Assembly (NCBI RefSeq): GCF_019104725.1
Contig: NZ_JAHRXF010000035.1
Span: 1-63,017, forward strand
Source of the DNA: Streptomyces corallincola
GTDB taxonomy: Bacteria > Actinomycetota > Actinomycetes > Streptomycetales > Streptomycetaceae
Reading direction: 5' to 3'
Length of the DNA stretch: 63,017 nucleotides
Part shown: positions 58,745 to 63,017 of the stretch, piece after piece
Layout: each line of letters opens with the position of its first letter
Numbering within the stretch: the first letter of the stretch is position 1
Notes under the pieces: generated by a model
What the model saw: the letters and a program-made list of their open reading frames with translations, nothing else
What the model was told of the DNA's origin: nothing
Databases searched by the model: none
Program-made: the position numbers and the translations under genes

Positions 58745-58817
58745 CTCAGGCTTTCTACGACGGCCCGGCCCACGGCGGAGCGTGGACGGGGTGGACGAGG
58801 ACGACTCGTGCGCGGTG

Positions 58818-58845
58818 CGGGCGGCGGGCGGCGGGCGGCGGGCGG
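58818..58845. repeat. Heptamer array CGGGCGG x4
   Basis: Four perfect head-to-tail copies in the leader of the sulfur operon, 6 bp from a second heptamer array. The heptamer length is not a multiple of three. Confidence 0.9.
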
Positions 58846-58851
58846 CACAGC

Positions 58852-58907
58852 GGGCTGCGGGCTGCGGGCTGCGGGCTGCGGGCTGCGGGCTGCGGGCTGC
58901 GGGCTGC
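58852..58907. repeat. Heptamer array GGGCTGC x8
   Basis: Eight perfect copies (56 bp); on the transcribed strand GCAGCCC. Perfect short tandem repeats of this length are prone to slipped-strand copy-number change, which would alter the distance or structure between leader peptide and operon. Confidence 0.95.
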
Positions 58908-59115
58908 GACGCCTGGAAACGCGCTGATACGACCCGGAGTTCGGCGCCGCGCGCCCCTCCGGCTGGCCGTACGGCCTCACCGGAGGAACGGGAACACCCG
59001 CCGGGCGAAAAGGAGAAGGGGAACTCGGGCTCGAACACCGGCTCGGCAGCGTGGCAGCCGGTCAACGGCGCCTACAGCAGGGGAAGTCGGCCGCCCGAGC
59101 GCCGTAGCGGGGCGG

Positions 59116-59190
59116 TCAGCGACAGAGTGCGCTGGAGGTGCGCCGCAGGTCCACGTAGCGGCAGATCACACCAGGGTGCGTCGTGTGCAT
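59116..59190 (-). CDS. Cysteine leader peptide of the sulfur operon
   Basis: A 24-codon ORF, too short for usual gene calls: it begins MHTTHPGVICR and ends YVDLRRTSSALCR, with two Cys. This is the tail pattern (...VDLRRxxSALCR) of the actinobacterial leader peptides found before sulfur-assimilation genes, where translation through Cys codons senses cysteine supply. A consensus promoter lies directly upstream, with the predicted transcript start almost at the ATG, so it may be a leaderless mRNA. It predicts induction of the transporter and monooxygenase operon during cysteine or sulfur limitation. Confidence 0.85.
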   Translation of the reverse strand: MHTTHPGVICRYVDLRRTSSALCR

Positions 59191-59197
59191 GTAAGAA

Positions 59198-59227
59198 ATC
59201 CTGGGGCCCTGCCGGGGCGGCTGTCAA
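59198..59227 (-). promoter_or_regulatory. Housekeeping-type promoter of the sulfur operon
   Basis: TTGACA (minus strand, 59227-59222), 18 nt, CAGGAT (59203-59198), a near-consensus vegetative promoter. The -10 is 8 bp from the leader-peptide ATG. Confidence 0.8.
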
Positions 59228-59229
59228 TG

Positions 59230-59245
59230 GACACCGATCGGTGTC
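59230..59245. promoter_or_regulatory. 16-bp palindrome next to the -35, probable operator
   Basis: GACACCGATCGGTGTC is perfectly self-complementary and starts 2 bp upstream of the -35. The shape suits a TetR- or other homodimeric regulator. Position beside rather than over the promoter allows either activation or repression. No matching regulator is obvious; the nearby Rrf2 protein is one candidate. Confidence 0.6.
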
Positions 59246-59296
59246 TCATGGGGCGGGACGGCACGCCCGGCCGGTGCAGCGCCCAGAGGAGCGGCT

Positions 59297-60256
59297 TCAG
59301 CGGGCTTCGTCGCGGGGCGCGAGAGGCACGGGAACCGGGCAGCGCGTGGCCGGATGGACGGCCGCCTCCTCGGGGTCGAGCCACAGCGGTCCCCCGGCGG
59401 TGTGCGCGACGGCGGCTCCGGGCGGCGGCCAGACGCCGGACGCCAGGACGGCCGCCTCCGGCCCGGTCAGCGTGCCGTACCGGCGCAGGGCCGTCTCCGC
59501 GGGCGCGGGCGGCACAGCGGGCCCGAGCAGGCCGGGACACAGCTCGTCCAGCGCGCGGGCGTACTCCTCGTACGGCCGCCAGCCCGGTACGAGCCGACGC
59601 CCCTGCCCGGTACGGAACAGCAGCGTGGGCAGCGCGTACCGCAGACCGCCGTCCAGGGTCTCCCTGGCGCCGCCGGGATGCGGCGACCGCCCGCGCACCG
59701 ACCGCGCCTCCGGTACCGGGTCGCGCGCTTCGGCACGGTCGGCCCGGACGGCGGCCAGCACCTCGGCGCGGGCCGCGTCGGCGGCCAGCACCTCGGGATC
59801 GAGTCCGGGGACTCCGAGGGTCGCGGCCAGCGCGCCGCCGGTGGTGTCGGCGGGTTCACCGAGCACGAACACGGTCTCCCGCAGGCGTCGCAGCACCCGC
59901 TCGGCCACCTCCGGACCCTGCCGTTCCGCCGCCTTGGCCACCAGCGCGGCGGGCCAGGAGCTCGCCGCCACCCGGCTGAGCCGCGCCGCGCGGGGCGCCC
60001 CGGTGTGCGCGGCGATCTCCTCGACGTACCCGGAATACCAGGCGGTCTCCGCCGCCGGATCGGGCGCCGGGTCGTCGTCGTGGTCGAACAGGATGCAGAA
60101 CGCCCGCCGCCACCGCACCCGGCCCTCCGTCGCGGCCCGCAACCGCCGGAACACGGGCTCGGCACCCCAGGCCCAGGGGCACAACGGGTCGGTGTACTCG
60201 ACGACTTCGAGCAGGGCGGCGGACTCGTCGCCGGAGGGGGGGCGGGCGGTCGTCAC
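59297..60256 (-). CDS. DsbA/FrnE-like thioredoxin-fold protein
   Basis: A 319-residue protein with the N-terminal strand and active site VVEYTDPLCPWAWGAEPVFR (~17-36). The CxxC of DsbA is reduced to a single Cys (CPWA), as in some FrnE/DsbA-like oxidoreductases and glutathione-transferase-like isomerases. A helical insert (~75-185) precedes the return of the fold (ALPTLLFRTGQGRRLVPGW, with the cis-Pro in LPTLLF). The last ~90 residues look like a separate, poorly defined extension. Its start overlaps the Rrf2 stop by 4 bp, so they are co-transcribed. Confidence 0.78.
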   Translation of the reverse strand: MTTARPPSGDESAALLEVVEYTDPLCPWAWGAEPVFRRLRAATEGRVRWRRAFCILFDHDDDPAPDPAAETAWYSGYVEEIAAHTGAPRAARLSRVAASSWPAALVAKAAERQGPEVAERVLRRLRETVFVLGEPADTTGGALAATLGVPGLDPEVLAADAARAEVLAAVRADRAEARDPVPEARSVRGRSPHPGGARETLDGGLRYALPTLLFRTGQGRRLVPGWRPYEEYARALDELCPGLLGPAVPPAPAETALRRYGTLTGPEAAVLASGVWPPPGAAVAHTAGGPLWLDPEEAAVHPATRCPVPVPLAPRDEAR

Positions 60257-60690
60257 GCGGCTCCCCGGTGCGCGGTCCGGTCGGCGGGGGCATCACCGGG
60301 CAGCAGCGCCGCTATGGTCACCCCGCCGAGGACGGCGACCGCGTCGGCCTCGATCCGGCGCCACACACCGGGCAGCCCCTCGGCCGGGCCGGGGTAGGCG
60401 AGTTCGCCCGGTACCGCGCCGCGCAGGGTGATCACCTCGCCGTCCACGGCGCGCACGACGTCGAGCAGGGTGATCCCGTCGGCGGGCCGACCCAGCCAGT
60501 AGCCGCCCTCGCATCCGCGCCGGCTGCGCACCAGCCCGGCTCTGCGCAGCTCGCCCACCACGGACTTCAGGAAGCGGAACGGGATCTCCTGCGAGGAGGC
60601 CATCGCCTCACAGGTCAACGGGCGGCCCGGCTCGCTCGCGAGCTCCAGCAGGGCCCGCGTGGCGTAGTCCGCCTTCGCGGAGATATGCAT
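60253..60690 (-). CDS. Rrf2-family transcriptional regulator
   Basis: A 145-residue winged-helix protein: MHISAKADYATRALLELASE, then ITC-type recognition region EIPFRFLKSVVGELRRAGLV and the wing SRRGCEGGYWLGRPADGITLLDVVRAVDG. Rrf2 proteins (IscR, CymR, NsrR) sense Fe-S clusters, cysteine supply or NO. Only one Cys is present (GCEGG), so the three-Cys cluster site is absent and a CymR-like or thiol-based mode is more likely. Divergent from the cupin gene, whose promoter it may control. Confidence 0.88.
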   Translation of the reverse strand: MHISAKADYATRALLELASEPGRPLTCEAMASSQEIPFRFLKSVVGELRRAGLVRSRRGCEGGYWLGRPADGITLLDVVRAVDGEVITLRGAVPGELAYPGPAEGLPGVWRRIEADAVAVLGGVTIAALLPGDAPADRTAHRGAA

Positions 60691-60836
60691 GGCCCCATGA
60701 TGCCCGTGGCGGCGCGGAACGGGCGAGCCCGTGAGCCGGTGCCGACGGCCGCGCCCTCGCCCACGGGCCGCTTCCGGACGTCCGTGTACGCCGCATTGCG
60801 GAAACGTTGCCGCAGGTGAACCGCAAAGGACACCTC

Positions 60837-60866
60837 TTGACATCCTTTTCGGGGCCGCCCTAGCGT
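60837..60866 (+). promoter_or_regulatory. Promoter of the cupin gene
   Basis: TTGACA (60837-60842), 18 nt, TAGCGT (60861-60866), 7 bp before the ATG at 60874, so the mRNA is probably leaderless. It faces the Rrf2 gene. Confidence 0.7.
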
Positions 60867-60873
60867 CCCCGGC

Positions 60874-61371
60874 ATGAGCCAGTCGTCCACGAACCCTGGC
60901 GAGGGTTTCCACCCGCATCTCCCCGACCGCCCGGTGACCCCTCTGCGGGCCCGGCTGCACCATGTCCGTGCGGACGCCCTGGACGGCGACACCGCCCAGA
61001 GCGGCGGCATGCGCCGCTTCGCCGCCGTCAGCGGGCGGACGGTCGGCTCCGAGAAGCTGTGGATGGGTCAGACGCACGTCTCCCCCGCCACCTCCTCGAG
61101 CGACCATCACCACGGCGCCTCCGAGACCGCCATCTACGTGGTCAGCGGCCACCCCGAGTTCGTCTTCCTCGACGGCTCCGGCGACACGCCCGAGGAGGTC
61201 CGGCTCAGGACAGGTCCGGGCGACTACGTCTTCGTCCCGCCGTACGTCCCGCACCGCGAGGAGAACCCCGACCCCGACGAGGAGGCCGTCGTCGTCATCG
61301 CCCGCAGCACCCAGGAGGCGGTCGTCGTGAACCTGCCGGAGTTGTACGTCCTTCCGGCCACGGAGGACTGA
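60874..61371 (+). CDS. Cupin-domain protein
   Basis: A 165-residue single cupin. Motif 1 with metal ligands is SDHHHGASETAIYVVSGHPEF (~76-96) and motif 2 is GPGDYVFVPPYVPHREENPD (~110-129). Three His and a Glu are in place for a mononuclear metal (Fe, Mn or Ni). The reaction is unknown; small cupins include dioxygenases, isomerases and sensors. Divergent from the Rrf2 gene, suggesting redox- or sulfur-linked control. Confidence 0.82.
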   Translation: MSQSSTNPGEGFHPHLPDRPVTPLRARLHHVRADALDGDTAQSGGMRRFAAVSGRTVGSEKLWMGQTHVSPATSSSDHHHGASETAIYVVSGHPEFVFLDGSGDTPEEVRLRTGPGDYVFVPPYVPHREENPDPDEEAVVVIARSTQEAVVVNLPELYVLPATED

Positions 61372-61379
61372 CCCCTCCG

Positions 61380-62345
61380 TCAGCCCCCGTTCCCGGCGAA
61401 CCGCGAAAGCGCCTCCAGGATCGCGTCCCGCATGGCGGCGCTGCCCGTGTGTCCGGAGTCGTCGATCACCTTCAACTCCGCGTCGGGACATGCCTTGGAC
61501 AGCTCCCACGCGGTGTACAGCGGGTTGCCGAGGTCGAGCCGACCGTGGATCAGCACCATCGGGATACCAGCCAACAGGTGTGCGTCACGCAGTAGTTGTC
61601 CGTCCTCAAGCCAGGCACGGTTCGCGAAGTAGTGCGCGCAGATCCGGACGAAGGCCACCAGCGCGTCGTCGGACTTGTCGCTGTAGTAGCCCGGACTGCC
61701 GAGCGCCTCGTGGGCGATGACAGCGTCCTCCCAAGCGCACCAGTCCCGCGCCGCCTTGAACCGGACCGCCTCGTCCGGACTCCTCAGCAACCGGTTGTTG
61801 GCGGCCACGAGATCGCCGCCCCGGTCTGCCTCCGGCAGCGCGTCGCGGAATGTCTCCCAGGGGCCGGGAAGCAGGCGACCGACACCGTGGTAGAGCCAGT
61901 CGATCTCCTCCGGCCGGGTCGTGGTGACGCCGACGACAACGGCCTCGGAGACCCGCTCCGGGTAGCGCTCGGCGTAGGCGAGGATCAGCGTCGAGCCCCA
62001 TGAGCCCCCGTAGAGGAGCCAGCGCTCGATTCCCAGGTGCTCGCGGAGCCGCTCCATGTCGGCGATGAGGTGGTCGGTGGTGTTGGCGTCGAGGCCGACG
62101 GCCGGGTCGGAGGCGTGCGGCCGACTTTCACCACAGCCACGCTGATCGAACAGGACGATCCTGTAGACCTCCGGATCGAACATCCTGCGACTGCCGCGCC
62201 GCCCCCCGCCGCCGGGCCCACCGTGCACGCACAGAGCCGCCTTCCCACGGGGATTCCCGCTGGTCTCCCAGTAGATCCGGTTTCCGTCGCCCACGTCGAG
62301 AAGGCCATACGCGTACGGTTCGAGATGCGGGAACGGCTCGGGCAC
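61380..62345 (-). CDS. pip: Proline iminopeptidase
   Basis: A ~321-residue alpha/beta hydrolase of peptidase family S33 that removes N-terminal proline. It has the oxyanion HGGPGGG (~39-45), RIVLFDQRGCGESRPH, the nucleophile elbow GGSWGSTLILAYAE (Ser in GxSxGS), VLIHGRLDLGNP with the catalytic Asp, and the final His in DDSGHTG. GTG 62345 is preferred because GGAGGAGG lies 7-8 nt upstream. ATG 62363 would use that same sequence as codons. Convergent with the cupin gene, 8 bp apart. Confidence 0.9.
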   Translation of the reverse strand: MPEPFPHLEPYAYGLLDVGDGNRIYWETSGNPRGKAALCVHGGPGGGGRRGSRRMFDPEVYRIVLFDQRGCGESRPHASDPAVGLDANTTDHLIADMERLREHLGIERWLLYGGSWGSTLILAYAERYPERVSEAVVVGVTTTRPEEIDWLYHGVGRLLPGPWETFRDALPEADRGGDLVAANNRLLRSPDEAVRFKAARDWCAWEDAVIAHEALGSPGYYSDKSDDALVAFVRICAHYFANRAWLEDGQLLRDAHLLAGIPMVLIHGRLDLGNPLYTAWELSKACPDAELKVIDDSGHTGSAAMRDAILEALSRFAGNGG

Positions 62346-62513
62346 GGCGGTTTCCTCCTCCATAGGCGCAACGCAACCCGGCGAGGCTAGTCGGCGGCTG
62401 GAGCGACGTCTCCGCGTTTACCCTCGGCCCGGGCGGCGAGAACACTCGTCCCATCCCGGTCACCTTGGCGCGGACCGGGCTGGGGAGCTCAGGAGAACCC
62501 GAGAAACACATGA

Positions 62514-62550
62514 CGGGCGCCCTCCGTCAACTTCTCACGGAGGGCGCCCG
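62514..62550. terminator. Perfect 14-bp terminator hairpin
   Basis: CGGGCGCCCTCCGT (62514-62527), loop of 9 nt, ACGGAGGGCGCCCG (62537-62550). It lies 17 bp beyond the stop of the molybdopterin oxidoreductase gene and ends that transcript. Confidence 0.85.
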
Positions 62551-62566
62551 GTTGGGCTGCCGATGG

Positions 62567-63017
62567 TCAGGCGGCCGGTGCGGGCTCGATCCGGACGCGT
62601 ACGTGCTTCATGATCGGCTGGTCGCTCTGTTCGCTGTAGTCGCACAGCGCGATCAGCGCGTTCATCTCCGGCATGTATCCGGCGGCGCACCCCCGGGGAA
62701 TGTCGTACGGCACGGCGAGGTACCCGTTCAGCGCGCGGATGCTGCCGTCCTTGGCGGTGGCGGTGATGTCCACGGGTGAGAACTCGGTGAGTCCGCGTTC
62801 GCGCATGTCGTCCTCGTTCATGAAGACGAGGGTGCGGAGGTTCTTGATGCCGCGGTAGCGGTCGTTGTCGGAGTAGATCGTGGTGTTCCACTGGTCGTGC
62901 GAGCGCATCGTGCTCAGGGCGAGCATGCCGGGTGCGGGCACGATGTCGGGCAGCGCGGCCGCGGAGAACTCCGCGAGCCCGGAGGGGGTGCGGAAGACCA
63001 GTTCGCGGGCGGGCTGT
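62567..63017 (-). CDS. Molybdopterin oxidoreductase (FdhA/YdeP-like), C-terminal part
   Basis: The frame runs off the window edge; the visible 150 codons are the C-terminal MopB_CT-type domain. ARELVFRTPSGLAEFS opens it, then LSTMRSHDQWNTTIYSDNDR, a hallmark of the formate-dehydrogenase-alpha/YdeP group, RGIKNLRTLVFMNEDDM, and the dinucleotide-domain end RGCAAGYMPEMNALI. Such enzymes hold a bis-MGD molybdenum or tungsten centre; the N-terminal cluster region is outside the window. Substrate cannot be told. Confidence 0.82.
   Translation of the reverse strand, partial: QPARELVFRTPSGLAEFSAAALPDIVPAPGMLALSTMRSHDQWNTTIYSDNDRYRGIKNLRTLVFMNEDDMRERGLTEFSPVDITATAKDGSIRALNGYLAVPYDIPRGCAAGYMPEMNALIALCDYSEQSDQPIMKHVRVRIEPAPAA

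Larger units (their letters stand above)
58745..59115 (-). other. Long leader between Cys peptide and binding-protein gene
   Basis: A 371-nt transcribed leader (minus strand) if transcription starts at the promoter at 59198-59227. It contains the two heptamer arrays and no supported gene. Long leaders after such peptides usually hold the attenuator. Confidence 0.5.

Noticed and set aside
57116..59065. Extended N-terminus (107 extra residues) of the DppA-like protein through the heptamer repeats
   Set aside because: The extension is repeat-driven (PAARSPQ), has no ribosome site, would bury the lipoprotein signal and would overlap the leader region. ATG 58744 is preferred.
1..63017. CRISPR array, tRNA or rRNA genes
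   Set aside because: I looked for spaced direct repeats and tRNA-like cloverleaf ends (GGTTCGAATCC-type T arms) and found none convincing.

Overview
The window is GC-rich, densely coded actinobacterial DNA, almost certainly Streptomyces. The proteins look Streptomyces-like throughout: ECF sigma factors, an RsbW/STAS/SpoIIE phosphatase set, sortase-type LAxTG wall anchors, Nur-type nickel boxes, and frequent GTG starts with ATGA/GTGA overlaps. Everything here was read by eye from the sequence. Family names rest on recognised motifs, not on database searches.

Layout. 0.2-1.9 kb: a secreted His-rich repeat protein and a SigE-type ECF sigma factor with a small membrane partner. 1.9-4.4 kb: gene remnants (PfkB kinase, deoxyribosyltransferase/MazG-like pieces, a damaged GNAT, an alanyl-tRNA synthetase remnant) around one small intact monooxygenase. 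4.4-8.2 kb: GNAT and a TsaD paralogue, then a nickel transporter and iron superoxide dismutase sodF. The transporter and sodF each have a Nur-type box. 8.3-31.5 kb: a copper block. 31.5-43.5 kb: a vitamin B12/cobalt acquisition block. 43.6-44.3 kb: remnants of metE and two transposases. 44.3-50.4 kb: a foreign-looking membrane protein, a PdxH-like oxidase, a partner-switching regulatory set, an ANTAR protein and a cyclophilin. 50.4-59.3 kb: an organosulfur uptake and oxidation operon behind a cysteine leader peptide. 59.3-63.0 kb: DsbA-like protein, Rrf2 regulator, cupin, proline iminopeptidase and the 3' end of a molybdopterin oxidoreductase.

Main result, copper block. A sigma factor that resembles mycobacterial SigC sits beside an isonitrile lipopeptide (chalkophore-type) biosynthetic operon (ScoA-E set plus KAS III, a second ACP, an AspH-type hydroxylase and an MFS exporter). 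A FecCD-type ABC importer, a copper P-type ATPase operon with a PCuAC-like protein, and a PepSY/DUF5134 pair are close by. I found one promoter motif, GGAAC-N15-(C/T)(C/A)CGAC(C/T)(A/C)CT, with exactly the same spacing, 53-70 nt upstream of the first gene of each of these four transcription units. This predicts one sigma-C-like regulon for copper capture, import and delivery.

Second result, B12 block. Three cobalamin riboswitches lie within 2.2 kb. They precede five secreted or surface-anchored proteins, three with transcobalamin-like alpha/alpha-barrel repeats and one of those with a transcobalamin-like C-terminal domain, and a complete ECF transporter (T, fused A-A, S). A fragment of B12-independent methionine synthase lies just downstream. 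The set looks like a Gram-positive surface-to-membrane B12 relay.

Third result, sulfur operon. A 24-residue leader peptide ending in an RRTSSALCR-type tail has its own promoter. It precedes a Dpp-type ABC transporter, a flavin monooxygenase, a hydrolase and an FMN reductase. Two heptanucleotide tandem arrays lie in the long leader between peptide and operon.
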